A stretch of DNA of 64,000 nt from Oscillospiraceae bacterium (GTDB taxonomy: Bacteria; Bacillota; Clostridia; Oscillospirales; Ruminococcaceae), in contig WRLG01000004.1 of NCBI GenBank assembly GCA_009777725.1, forward strand, positions 1-64,000, in the 5' to 3' direction. Under the pieces are notes generated by a model, which was given only the letters and a program-made list of their open reading frames with translations, had not been told where the DNA came from and made no database searches. The first letter of the stretch is position 1, and every line of letters starts with the position of its first letter. Below are positions 42,273 through 51,639 of the stretch, in pieces. The position numbers and the translations under genes were made by a program.

Positions 42273-44678
42273 ATGAAAGAATACATCTGCGCGTTGCTGT
42301 CGCTCGCGCTCTTTTCGTTGGCGGCTTGTAACAGGAGCATAGAGGGAGACAGGGGTAACGGCACTCAAAATGCCGATGGTGAAAAATATTATATATCGGA
42401 AACAACTGCCCAAGGTATCATGCTGGATAATATATGGAGCTTTACGCAGTCAAACGATGAACTGGTCTTGGTCGGAAGCTCAACCGTTTCCTCCTCTGAT
42501 ACGAACGAGCAGGGCGAAACATATGATACATATAAGCAATCCGTCAAGGCGGCTTATTTTGATTTGGAAGGCAACCTGAAAGATGAAACGGTCATCATAG
42601 AGGACGTTTATGCAAACAGTGAAGAGGCTACGCAGTCTAATGAATATACATATCCTAACGCCGCCGCTGTTTCGAGCGATGGCAACATCTGGTTCTTGAA
42701 TGTGAAAACCCAATTTAACGCGGCAACATACGCGATTACCAACACAAGCTTTGCCCTTGACAGCTATGACAGAGAGGGAACTTTCACTAAAAGCATCCCC
42801 CTAAACGGCTTTGATAATAACAGCCAGATGGGCGGCAATGTTTGTTTTGTTATAGATGATGAGGGGCACTTTTACATATCCTTTGAAGCCTACCAAGCCG
42901 GAGGCGTATCAAATTCCGCATTGGTTTTCGACTCAAACGGCGACTTAATCCTTGACATAAGCGAAGCGGACGAGTTTACGACTAAAGCCCTCGTAAAGCT
43001 CCCCCGCGGGCAGGTTGCCGCTTTTCAGACCGATGCGAATAACAGCGGCGGCGGCTTTGACATTAACGCCGATGTAAACGCCGCTTTCAGAATAATCGAG
43101 CTCTCTCAAAAGGGCTTCGGCGGCAAAACCGATGTTGAGGACTATGAAATAAGAAACCAATGGGATACCTATTTCACCAACGGCTCCGGCGGTTATGACG
43201 TTCTCCGCTGCGATAAGGACACGGTTACGGGAATCAGCCTTGAAAGCGGTGCTTCGGAAATTGTTGCGAAGCCCGACGGCAGGTTTGAAAGCTCTGAAAT
43301 TGTCAAGCATACCGTTATATCGGGCGAGAATGTATTCACCCTTGAATTTGAGCAGGGAGCGCGGCATTCAAACGGCAGCTTAAACCTAATTAAAACATAC
43401 GCGACCGATACTCTGCCGGATACGGGTAAGATTGTTCTGACTATGGGAACTCTGCACCTTCCCGATGAGGTCAAAAAATCCGTATACGATTTTAATAAAT
43501 TGAACCCGGATTATCAGATTGAAACGAAAGAATATCTGTTAGGTGACGACCCCGGCGGGGTGGATAACGCCATCGCGGCGTTTAACCTTGACCTTACTTC
43601 CGGCAATGCTCCCGATATTATCATGGTCTATCCCTCCTTTATGCCGGAGGACAGCTTGACTGAAAAAGGTGTTTTTGCGGATATTTACCCGTTTATTGAA
43701 AGCGAGCCCGATTTGAACAGGGAGGATTATCTGCCGAATGTTTTCAAAGCTCTTGAAACCGATGGGAAACTGTATACTGTCGCACCTTCGTTTTCCGTGA
43801 ACACCCTTATCGGCAAAACCTCGGAGGTCGGGAGCGATATGGGCTGGACTTGGGAGGAGTTTGACGAGTATGTGAACTCCAACCCCGATGCCATTGCAAT
43901 CTCTACGGCACATATGGATTTGAGCAAAGAGGACTATCTGAAAATCATGCTTCGTTGTTCCTTTGATGAATTTGTCAACGTCCAAACGGCGACCTGCAAT
44001 TTTGAAACGCCCCTGTTTTTAAATATGCTTAAGTCGGCAGAAAAATATGCGGGCGATGCCGAGCGAAACTTTCTGAGCCCGAGTGACTTCGCCTCCGGCG
44101 AAAGACTTATGATTGGCAATCAAATTTACGTCATTGACTCTTTTATTACGCAATATGAAAGCATTTATTTCGGAGAGGAAATCACCTATAAAGGCTTCCC
44201 TTCAAATGACGGCAAAAGCGGCTCTTTATTTGAATTTCAGTATAAATTCGGTATATCGGACAGGTCGGAAAATAAAGACGGTGCGTTTCAATTCATTAAA
44301 TTTTTGCTGACGGACTTCCAGTATTCGGCTATATCGGACGAAATGGGGCAGAGCAACCCCGGTTCTTTAGCCGGCATACCGATTAAAAAGGACGCAATCG
44401 AGCAAACTTTTGAAGCCGTTATGGATTCTTTTGGCAACCATTCCATATCCTTTGACGGCATTGAAACCTTTACGTTAAAAAAGCCCACGGAAGCGGACAT
44501 GGATAAGCTGATGTCCTTAATTCATTCCGTTGAAAAGGAAACAAGCTTCAAATATGAGGGCGTATTTGAAATCGTCAGGGAAGAAGCCGATTATTATTTT
44601 AACGGCGAAAAAACCGCCGAGGAGGTTGCAAGAATTATACAGAGCAGGTGCGGTATTTATCTGTCGGAAATGAGTTAG
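42273..44678 (+). CDS. Large lipoprotein: beta-rich domain plus family 1 solute-binding domain
   Basis: 801 residues. Signal peptide with lipobox LAAC (Cys19). Residues about 40-380 form a beta-rich, possibly propeller-like domain; from about 385 a family 1 extracellular solute-binding domain follows (GKIVLTMGTLHLP ... FNLDLTSGNAPDIIMVYP). No transporter membrane or ATPase genes are near. Two shorter or related paralogues lie at 47555 and 49827; all three share DYLPN...LE..GKLYT.. and a C-terminal YLSEMS-type end. GGAGG precedes ATG 42273. Ligand unknown. Confidence 0.85.
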   Translation: MKEYICALLSLALFSLAACNRSIEGDRGNGTQNADGEKYYISETTAQGIMLDNIWSFTQSNDELVLVGSSTVSSSDTNEQGETYDTYKQSVKAAYFDLEGNLKDETVIIEDVYANSEEATQSNEYTYPNAAAVSSDGNIWFLNVKTQFNAATYAITNTSFALDSYDREGTFTKSIPLNGFDNNSQMGGNVCFVIDDEGHFYISFEAYQAGGVSNSALVFDSNGDLILDISEADEFTTKALVKLPRGQVAAFQTDANNSGGGFDINADVNAAFRIIELSQKGFGGKTDVEDYEIRNQWDTYFTNGSGGYDVLRCDKDTVTGISLESGASEIVAKPDGRFESSEIVKHTVISGENVFTLEFEQGARHSNGSLNLIKTYATDTLPDTGKIVLTMGTLHLPDEVKKSVYDFNKLNPDYQIETKEYLLGDDPGGVDNAIAAFNLDLTSGNAPDIIMVYPSFMPEDSLTEKGVFADIYPFIESEPDLNREDYLPNVFKALETDGKLYTVAPSFSVNTLIGKTSEVGSDMGWTWEEFDEYVNSNPDAIAISTAHMDLSKEDYLKIMLRCSFDEFVNVQTATCNFETPLFLNMLKSAEKYAGDAERNFLSPSDFASGERLMIGNQIYVIDSFITQYESIYFGEEITYKGFPSNDGKSGSLFEFQYKFGISDRSENKDGAFQFIKFLLTDFQYSAISDEMGQSNPGSLAGIPIKKDAIEQTFEAVMDSFGNHSISFDGIETFTLKKPTEADMDKLMSLIHSVEKETSFKYEGVFEIVREEADYYFNGEKTAEEVARIIQSRCGIYLSEMS

Positions 44679-44984
44679 TCAATATTACAGCCGAACGGCT
44701 ATAGTCCTGCGTCAAACAAAATTGCCGCCTGTGCAATCGGTCTCTGTAGGGGACGGGCTTGCCCGTCCCGAAAAAAAAACCGCATCGTTTCCGCTATTGG
44801 CGGGACAGGCAAGCCTGTCCCCTACAAACCCTATTGCGTAGGCGGAAAAATTTTACACAGATTTTACCTAAGCATGTCGCCGAATTTTACATTTGTATGT
44901 TATTATACTATTTAACGGCTTCATTCCGTTAAATAGTATATTTTTTACGGCAAATTAAAATTATAATTTTGGAGGACTATTAAA
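44679..44984. repeat. Palindrome pair and leader hairpin before the phosphatase
   Basis: GGGACGGGCTTGCCCGTCCC (44750-44769) and GGGACAGGCAAGCCTGTCCC (44802-44821) face each other with CTAC tails outward, then the CTATTGCG...GGAAAAATTTT tail seen also at 340-370. At 44904-44940 a 15-bp perfect stem (arms start TATACTATTTAACGG) is followed by TTTTTT, 39 nt before the phosphatase start: either the end of the lipoprotein transcript or an attenuator of the phosphatase gene. Confidence 0.75.
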
Positions 44985-46631
44985 ATGAAAAGAAGAATAC
45001 CCGCCCTGCTGACCGCGTTCGCGGTCGTAATGACACAAGCCGCAAGCGTTTTTTCACTCGGAGTAGACGACATTAACACAGAATCGGGCATAAAAAACGT
45101 CATCGTTATGGTTTCAGACGGCATGTCCGACAGCGCGGTTGCTTTATCGAGATGGTATAAAGCTTACAACCCCGAAACGAACAAAGCAGACCAAAGCGTA
45201 GCTCTTGCGCTTGATGAGCTCGTTTCCGGCAAAGTAAGGACCTATTGGGAGGATGCGGACGGCAACCCCGGCGCAATCACCGATTCAGCACCCGCCGCTT
45301 CGGCAATGGCAACGGGGCACAAAACGCATGACAAGCATATAAGCGTAACCCCCGATAAGGAAAACAGACCCTTGGCAACAACCCTTGAAGCCGCTAAGTC
45401 TCTCGGCAAGTCAACCGGCATAGTGGCAACCTCTAATATTCAGCACGCAACACCCGCCGGATTTTCCTCCCATTACCCCGACCGCTCTAAATATGCAATC
45501 ATCGGCGAACAGCAGGTTTATCAAGATATGGACGTTGTTCTCGGCGGCGGTTCGATGTACTTAACACCCCCCTACAGAGAAGACGGCGAGGATTTAATCA
45601 AAGAGCTCCGCGCAATGAATTACAATTACGTAACAACAAAGGACGAAATGAACGCCGTTACAGACGGCAAACTCTGGGGCATGTTCGCCGAAGATGCGAT
45701 GGCTTACGATTTTGACAGGAGAATGAAAACAAACAGCACCCAGCCAAGTTTGGCGGAAATGACAAAAAAGTCAATCGAACTTCTTTCGCAAAATGATAAC
45801 GGCTTCTTCCTTATGGTGGAGGGCTCAAAGGTAGACTGGGCAAACCACGCAAACGACCCTATCGGTTGTATATCAGACGTTTTAGCGTTTGATAACGCCG
45901 TAAGAGTAGCCCTAAGTTACGCAAAAGCAAGGCAGGATACCATGCTTATCATACTTACCGACCACGGAACGGGCGGAATTACAATAGGGAACACTTCAAC
46001 AGATTCATCCTATTCAAGCGACCCCGTCACAAAGTTCATAGCCCCTCTTTCAAAAGCAACCTTAACCCCCGAAGGAGTAGCCGCGCTGTTTAATAAAGAG
46101 CGCACCAATATAAAAGAAGTTGTAGGGCAATACCTCGGAGTAACCGATTTAACCGATGAGGAAATTGAAGCAATCAAAGAAGCGGACTTAAGCTCTATGA
46201 ATTACGCAATCGGTCCAATCATTTCCAAGCGCGCCGGCATCGGCTGGACAACGGGCGGGCACACAGGCGAAGACATTACCTTATACACCTACCTCCCCCA
46301 AAATGAAAGAATCGTAGGCTTAATCAATAATACCGATGTTGCAAAAGCCACAGCAAATGCTTGGGGAACAGACCTTGACGCGCTAACCGCTCAAATTTTC
46401 GTCAACGCCGCAAAAGCATTTCAAGCCAAAGGCGCGAGAACCGAGGTGAGCGAAGAAGTCAACTCAAATAACCCTGTATTGATTGCAAGGAAAGGCAATA
46501 CGGTAATAGAAATGCCCGTAAGTAAAAACTATGTTTTAGTAAACGGCAGAAAAGTCAAAACCAATTCCGTTACGGTTCAAACGGGGGCTGATTTTTATGT
46601 GAGTTTGGAAGTGGTTGAGCTTATGGGGTGA
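44985..46631 (+). CDS. Secreted alkaline phosphatase
   Basis: 548 residues. Signal peptide (about 1-25). Metal and active-site motifs: VSDGMSDSA, the nucleophile Ser in TDSAPAASAMATG (family: DSA-TA-ATG), EGSKVDWANHAND, DHGTGG and GGHTGED. Releases phosphate from organic esters outside the cell. The last 60 residues resemble a copper amine oxidase N-terminal-like (SLH-associated) fold. TTGGAGGACTATTAAA precedes the ATG. No Pho regulator is nearby. Confidence 0.93.
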   Translation: MKRRIPALLTAFAVVMTQAASVFSLGVDDINTESGIKNVIVMVSDGMSDSAVALSRWYKAYNPETNKADQSVALALDELVSGKVRTYWEDADGNPGAITDSAPAASAMATGHKTHDKHISVTPDKENRPLATTLEAAKSLGKSTGIVATSNIQHATPAGFSSHYPDRSKYAIIGEQQVYQDMDVVLGGGSMYLTPPYREDGEDLIKELRAMNYNYVTTKDEMNAVTDGKLWGMFAEDAMAYDFDRRMKTNSTQPSLAEMTKKSIELLSQNDNGFFLMVEGSKVDWANHANDPIGCISDVLAFDNAVRVALSYAKARQDTMLIILTDHGTGGITIGNTSTDSSYSSDPVTKFIAPLSKATLTPEGVAALFNKERTNIKEVVGQYLGVTDLTDEEIEAIKEADLSSMNYAIGPIISKRAGIGWTTGGHTGEDITLYTYLPQNERIVGLINNTDVAKATANAWGTDLDALTAQIFVNAAKAFQAKGARTEVSEEVNSNNPVLIARKGNTVIEMPVSKNYVLVNGRKVKTNSVTVQTGADFYVSLEVVELMG

Positions 46632-46675
46632 GTTGGTTTAATTAAGTGGGGTTGCAGTGCAAAGTTTATAATTAA

Positions 46676-46713
46676 AAAAAGCCTTGAAATACGGATGTGT
46701 TTCGAGGCTTTTG
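46676..46713 (+). terminator. Terminator after the phosphatase gene
   Basis: AAAAGCCTTGAAA / TTTCGAGGCTTTT stem, 45 nt past the stop. Confidence 0.75.
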
Positions 46714-46950
46714 GCTTATATAGGTTTGATTTTAAGATTAGTCCTCTTGCGAAACAAAATATTACGTGGATATTTTAACAAAGCACCCCCTAATTTTTTA
46801 CAAATCATCCACCTTTCAAATGTTACAAAATGGTTACAACTATAATTAAAATTAGTTTATATAATTATTAATAGTGCTTAAAATTAACACAAAATGTCAA
46901 AATATAGGAGATAAAAACAAAACCCCAAATGGTAATTTTAGGAAATAATG

Positions 46951-47046
46951 GGGCTACTTTGTATCAAAACGGGGCTACTTTGTAGTTCCTTTCCACTTAT
47001 TAGGAGAATTTTTACAAAGTAGCCCCGTTTTGATACAAAGTAGCCC
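46951..47046. repeat. 34-bp perfect inverted repeat built from four 14-nt motifs
   Basis: Arms 46951-46984 and 47013-47046 match perfectly over 34 nt with a 28-nt centre. Each arm contains the motif GGGGCTACTTTGTA (first copy GGGCTACTTTGTA) twice in direct order, separated by TCAAAAC, giving four copies in all. TTTTT follows and the next bases are the -35 box of the peptide promoter. From 46714 to 46950 the sequence is A/T-rich with no gene seen. Confidence 0.9.
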
Positions 47047-47052
47047 TTTTTA

Positions 47053-47082
47053 TTGACAAAGGGTTGTCGAATGGTGTATGAT
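47053..47082 (+). promoter_or_regulatory. Promoter of the Cys-rich peptide gene
   Basis: TTGACA (47053-47058), 18-nt spacer, TATGAT (47077-47082), beginning 7 nt after the 34-bp inverted repeat. Confidence 0.65.
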
Positions 47083-47187
47083 TATAGCAGAGGGAAAAAC
47101 TTCCCCTTATTTTAACATATTTGCCGAGTGGTCATAGGCATGATGTTTAAAATAAAAATATATTTATTTTTATTAAGGAGTATTAAA

Positions 47188-47466
47188 ATGAGGAATTCAA
47201 AATTATCTAAAAAAATCGTGAGCAGTGTTGCTGCAGGCGCACTTGCAGTGTCGATGGCTGTATCATCTAGTGCGGCACACTATCGTCCCCCCGGCGTTCT
47301 TTGTGATGGAGTTCTTAGCGCGGTGTCTGAAACTACCAGTATAAGGGTAGCTTCTTGCGGTCCGTCATGTACCAGTTATTCAAAAGTTGTAAATTATCGC
47401 TGTGGTACTTGCAACGCTCCGGTGAGCGAAACCAGTAGCTGGGTTGTACATGGAACACGACACTAA
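47188..47466 (+). CDS. Small secreted Cys-rich peptide, unknown
   Basis: 92 residues from ATG 47188 (AAGGAG 7 nt upstream); the frame upstream to 47128 is not needed. Signal peptide about 1-30 (ends VSSSAAHY), then a mature part of about 60 residues with five Cys in LCDG, SCGPSC and RCGTC, and a C-terminal His. The CxxxC and CxxC pairs could bind metal or form disulfides. Not recognised as a known bacteriocin. Followed 88 nt later by a solute-binding-like lipoprotein gene. Confidence 0.8.
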   Translation: MRNSKLSKKIVSSVAAGALAVSMAVSSSAAHYRPPGVLCDGVLSAVSETTSIRVASCGPSCTSYSKVVNYRCGTCNAPVSETSSWVVHGTRH

Positions 47467-47554
47467 TTTAAAACTAAACGACCTTAAAGCAATCCATATA
47501 ATAAACATTTGGATTGCTTAGGTCTGTTTATTTCGAACGAATGGAGTCACCTTT

Positions 47555-49822
47555 ATGAAAAAATCAATCTTTATTTTTATAATAATTGCAATAACTGGCT
47601 TATTATCATCTTGCAAAAATCAAACAACGGATGACAGCACAGAAAGCAGTTTTTTATTGGGAGCAAAAGCGCAATACTCAACCGAATATATTTCAGAAAT
47701 CAACATGAGCATAGTGCATGAATTAGCATATTATGAAGACAAGCTTATTCTCTTAGGGGTTACTTTAAATGAGGATTCGGCAACCGAAATTAAAGCTGTG
47801 AGTTTTGATTCAGAAGGTGAAATTATAGATGAAGGGGTGTTTAACTACCCTCATTCGGATAGCCGTTGGTATCCTTATAAAGCTACTATCGATTCAAGCG
47901 GAAACCATTGGTTCTTATCCAATGATTTTGAATTTAGTGAAAATATGATTACGAATTATAAAGGCAGTTATTTAGATTGCTTTGATAAGTCATATAATCA
48001 TATAAAAACTATTGAAATAGGCGACAATCAAATTGACTTATCGAATGTTCAAGACTTGATTGTCGGAGATGATGATAACTTTTATATTTGCACAGACGAG
48101 GGAGTTGTTGCAATTCTTGATGAAAACGGAGAGCCTGTTTTTGATTTAAAAGATGTAGCTTCTATACTTAAATTGCCAAACGGAAGCATTGCCGCCCGCA
48201 AAAAATCATCATTCCTTAACAGCGAACATTTATTTTTTTCGGAAATAGACGTAACCCAAAAAGGATTTGGCGAGGTACGTGAATTTGAAGCCTCCGGCAA
48301 TGATTTTGACAGCTATTACATAAGCGGGAATGAGATATTTGAAATACTTGAAAGTACATCTTCAAAGCTTTATGGTCATTCTGCTGAAAACAAATCCCGC
48401 ACGGAGCTTGTTAGTTGGGCGGAGCAAGGGATTTTAGAATCAGGGTTCAGCACTCACGGGAATATAATTTTTTTAGGAGATGTTATATATCGGCTTGAGT
48501 CCACGGGAAGTATTCCACCGTCTGCAAATGATAAAATTAGGCTAATCAAACTAACTAAATCAGATGAGTTGATTGGAAGCGACAAGAAAATAATATCATT
48601 GGCAGTTATGAATTACGACAGCATGGTCAGACGCACGGTTGTTGAATTCAACAAGCAATCCGGTGAATATGAAATACAAGTAAAAGCCTACATGGAAGAA
48701 AACGGACGTGATAATCAATCCGAAGCAATAACCTCTTTCAACCTTGACTTAACTGCAGGAAAATCAGCGGATATTATAATTATGGATAATATACCGATTG
48801 AAAGCTATGTGTCAAAAGGGCTTTTTGTTGATTTATACGAGTATATTGATGCCGACCCCGATATGCAAAGGGCAGATTATCTGCCGAATATGTTAAAAAT
48901 GCTTGAAACCAACGGAAAGCTTTATACTATTTCCGATTCGTTTATCATCTCAACAGTTGCAGGCAAAGCCTCGGAGGTTGGAGAAACCCGCGGCTTGACT
49001 TGGGACAGGTTTAACACTCTTTTAGAAAAAAAAGCAGTTGGCACGCTCCCTATAAGCGGTTCTTCTTTTCATATGACAAAGAGTGACTTTTTATCCAAAT
49101 CAGTATTAACCTCTCTGAATTCTTTTATTGATTTTGAAACAGGGCAATGTTATTTTGACAGCCCGGAATTTGTTGAATTGATGAAAACTGCCGACCGTTA
49201 TTTTCCGTCTGAAGCCGGAAAAGCAAGCATATCCGATTTTAAGGAAAATCGGGTTATGTTAATGGATGATGTTTTATTCAATTTTTCGGGGCTCAATATA
49301 AAAACTCATGAAACTCTTTATTTTGAAGAACCAAGTATCTACATTGGGTTTCCGACTAAGAAGGGCGTGGGAGGGTCTTTAGCTCAATTTAATCATAAAA
49401 TTGCGATTTCCTCCCAATCCGAGCTTAAAGAAGCGGCTTGGGAATATGTGAAATATATCATTACCGATTATCAGTATACAGAGGGCTTTAACGCCAACAA
49501 CAGCGGAACTATAGCCGGATTCCCTATTAAAATTTCAGCTTTGGAAAAACAAGCGGAAATTGTTACAAATAAGGAAGGTACGGTTTCAATGCAGGTTGAA
49601 GGCGCAACGGTGACATTTGACGCGGCATTGACTGCTCGGGAAGCCCAAAAAGTTTTTGAGCTTATTTATTCCGTTGATAACTCTGCTAACAACGGAAATC
49701 AAGGAATATTTGAAATTCTTCAAGAAGAATCCCAATACTACTTCGCAGGTCAAAAATCAGTCGAGGAAACCGCCGCTGTAATCCAAAGCAGGGTGGGGCT
49801 TTATCTGGCGGAGCGGGGGTGA
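47555..49822 (+). CDS. Large lipoprotein, paralogue of the 42273 protein
   Basis: 755 residues. Lipobox LSSC (Cys20), beta-rich N-terminal region (about 30-345) and family 1 solute-binding domain (about 348-755) with SFNLDLTAGKSADIIIMDN and RADYLPNMLKMLETNGKLYT. Shares GFGE(V)REFE and the tail QYYFAGQKSVEETAAVIQSR with its paralogue at 42273. ATGGAGTCACCTTT precedes the ATG. Its stop lies 4 nt before the next paralogue. Confidence 0.85.
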   Translation: MKKSIFIFIIIAITGLLSSCKNQTTDDSTESSFLLGAKAQYSTEYISEINMSIVHELAYYEDKLILLGVTLNEDSATEIKAVSFDSEGEIIDEGVFNYPHSDSRWYPYKATIDSSGNHWFLSNDFEFSENMITNYKGSYLDCFDKSYNHIKTIEIGDNQIDLSNVQDLIVGDDDNFYICTDEGVVAILDENGEPVFDLKDVASILKLPNGSIAARKKSSFLNSEHLFFSEIDVTQKGFGEVREFEASGNDFDSYYISGNEIFEILESTSSKLYGHSAENKSRTELVSWAEQGILESGFSTHGNIIFLGDVIYRLESTGSIPPSANDKIRLIKLTKSDELIGSDKKIISLAVMNYDSMVRRTVVEFNKQSGEYEIQVKAYMEENGRDNQSEAITSFNLDLTAGKSADIIIMDNIPIESYVSKGLFVDLYEYIDADPDMQRADYLPNMLKMLETNGKLYTISDSFIISTVAGKASEVGETRGLTWDRFNTLLEKKAVGTLPISGSSFHMTKSDFLSKSVLTSLNSFIDFETGQCYFDSPEFVELMKTADRYFPSEAGKASISDFKENRVMLMDDVLFNFSGLNIKTHETLYFEEPSIYIGFPTKKGVGGSLAQFNHKIAISSQSELKEAAWEYVKYIITDYQYTEGFNANNSGTIAGFPIKISALEKQAEIVTNKEGTVSMQVEGATVTFDAALTAREAQKVFELIYSVDNSANNGNQGIFEILQEESQYYFAGQKSVEETAAVIQSRVGLYLAERG

Positions 49823-49826
49823 GGAG

Positions 49827-51197
49827 GTGCAGGTTGTTTTTTATAAGGTAGCCTTTTTTATAGCTTTATACATTATATTATTGGCTTCATGCTCAAAAAG
49901 TCCCGTTTTTCCTAATTCGGATATTGATGCGTTTGATGATTCCGAGGGAAAAACAATCAAAATAACAGCAATATATTATGACCCGTTGTTAAAAAAATAT
50001 GTTGACGAATTTAATGCTAAAAATAATGAATATACAGTTGAGGTAAAAGCCTTTGTCGAAGAGCTCCCGAGGGGAACCTACAATTTTAATAATGATGTTG
50101 CAAAGCTTAGCACTGAGATTATTGCGGGCAATATACCCGATATTATAGTTAATTATAACTCATTATTGCCGATTCAAAGCTATGTGAATAAAGGCTTGCT
50201 TGCCGACATTTACGAATTTATGGAATCTGACCCGAATTTCAACAAAGAGGATTATCTTCAAAGCACCTTTACTGCCGCTGAGCGAGGCGGCAAGCTATAC
50301 GAGGTTTTTCCTATGTTTATTGTTCATACCGCATATGCCAAATCTGCGGAGGTCGGAGAATTAAATGGTTGGAGTTTGGACGATTTCTCTGAATATATAG
50401 CAACAAAACCAACAGCTAAATATATTATAGGCGGATTTACTGAAGAAGAATTTATAAAAAAAATGATTGCTCATATGTTTACAGATTCCCAAACGGGTGG
50501 TATCGCGCTTAACCGCGCTGAGCTTTTGAAGCTGTTTCAAGTAGCAAAACGCTTTCCGTCAAATTATGATATGCAGTTAGATTTTAATTCAATTCAGCTT
50601 GGTATGAGTGAGGGCGACCCGATTATGTGTTACAACCTATTGCATAGTCCGCGCGATGTAAGGCTGTGGGAAAAGGCTTACGCAGGAGAGGAAATCACCT
50701 TTATAGGCTTGCCTCAACTAAATAGCTCTAACGAGCGCGGGGAAGGCTCATCATTCTTCGCAGATGTGAATTTTTCCGTTATGAAGGATGCAAAGGAAAA
50801 GGAGGGTGCGTTTGAATTTATAAAATTTATACTGGACCGAAAGCCCGATGCTTACGATTTAGGAATACCGGTAAAGCTTTCGCATATTGATTATATGCTG
50901 GAGGAGGCAAAGAGAAATCCTTCAAATTCAGGAGGGAAAGAGTACTACGTGTCAATTCCCTTGGATATAGCAGAGGGTACATCGTATGATATTCCAGTAG
51001 GAAATAATACCGATGAGGATAATGCTAAATTTATGAAATTCATAAGCTCCGTAAATCACATATACAGGTATGATTTTATTGTCGAAACCATAATAGGCGA
51101 AGAAATCGGCGCGTATTTATCCGGGCAGAAAACTTCCGAGCAAGCTATTGATACAATTGAAAACCGAATTAATCTTTATATCAGTGAGATGAGTTAA
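49827..51197 (+). CDS. Short solute-binding lipoprotein paralogue
   Basis: 456 residues from GTG 49827, which lies 4 nt past the previous stop. Lipobox LASC (Cys22). It lacks the beta-rich N-terminal domain and holds only the family 1 solute-binding part (AKLSTEIIAGNIPDIIVNYN; KEDYLQSTFTAAERGGKLYE). It ends NLYISEMS like the 42273 protein. The GTG is very close to the GAGGAG; coupling to the upstream gene probably helps initiation. Confidence 0.82.
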   Translation: MQVVFYKVAFFIALYIILLASCSKSPVFPNSDIDAFDDSEGKTIKITAIYYDPLLKKYVDEFNAKNNEYTVEVKAFVEELPRGTYNFNNDVAKLSTEIIAGNIPDIIVNYNSLLPIQSYVNKGLLADIYEFMESDPNFNKEDYLQSTFTAAERGGKLYEVFPMFIVHTAYAKSAEVGELNGWSLDDFSEYIATKPTAKYIIGGFTEEEFIKKMIAHMFTDSQTGGIALNRAELLKLFQVAKRFPSNYDMQLDFNSIQLGMSEGDPIMCYNLLHSPRDVRLWEKAYAGEEITFIGLPQLNSSNERGEGSSFFADVNFSVMKDAKEKEGAFEFIKFILDRKPDAYDLGIPVKLSHIDYMLEEAKRNPSNSGGKEYYVSIPLDIAEGTSYDIPVGNNTDEDNAKFMKFISSVNHIYRYDFIVETIIGEEIGAYLSGQKTSEQAIDTIENRINLYISEMS

Positions 51198-51311
51198 GTG
51201 TTAGGAACAATGCAATAGCTGGCGGAGATGACTGCACTCACGCCTATGGTCAGAAATAATTTCCCTATGCGACCACGTATTTAACATATGGTATAAATAT
51301 GCTCTTACGGC

Positions 51312-51584
51312 AAAAAACAGCGCGGTGTTTTAAAAAAACGCCGCGCTATAACTTTTAAAATAATAACCGCCTTGCCGCCGTGTGAAGCATAAAAACCCGC
51401 ACTTAGGCAGGTGGGCAACATCCTTCGGGCTTCGCGCTCCCTGCGTCCGTTACTCCGCACATCAAAATGCGGCGGGAGGTCTGCAATCCACCAAAAGAGT
51501 ATGAATCCCTTTACAAATGTGTTGGATTATAAAATCACACTTAATCGGACAAGGCAGAAATTTTTAATCTCTTTTTTACTGTCC
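51312..51584 (-). ncRNA. ssrS: Structured RNA, candidate 6S RNA
   Basis: Predicted transcript from a TTGATT-17-TATAAT promoter (51591-51619) to the terminator AGCGCGG/CCGCGCT (51319-51347) with TTTTTT. The ends can pair: CTGCCTTGTC near the 5' end with GGCAAGGCGG near the 3' end, extended by GTGTG/CACAC, leaving a large internal region with a small hairpin (CCCACCTGCCTAAGTGCGGG). A long rod with a central bubble and 3'-side hairpin is the 6S RNA plan in Firmicutes. No open frame is convincing. Identity rests on structure only. Confidence 0.55.
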
Positions 51585-51590
51585 ATATAT

Positions 51591-51619
51591 ATTATAGCAT
51601 ACCTCGCCGGATAAATCAA
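51591..51619 (-). promoter_or_regulatory. Promoter of the candidate 6S RNA
   Basis: Minus strand TTGATT (51614-51619), 17-nt spacer, TATAAT (51591-51596). Confidence 0.65.
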
Positions 51620-51639
51620 TAGTAATTTAATGAAATTTA

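Noticed and set aside
47188-47466. Lactococcin 972-type bacteriocin
   Set aside because: The mature peptide is Cys-rich and lacks the Trp/Gly pattern of that family; no immunity transporter is coupled.
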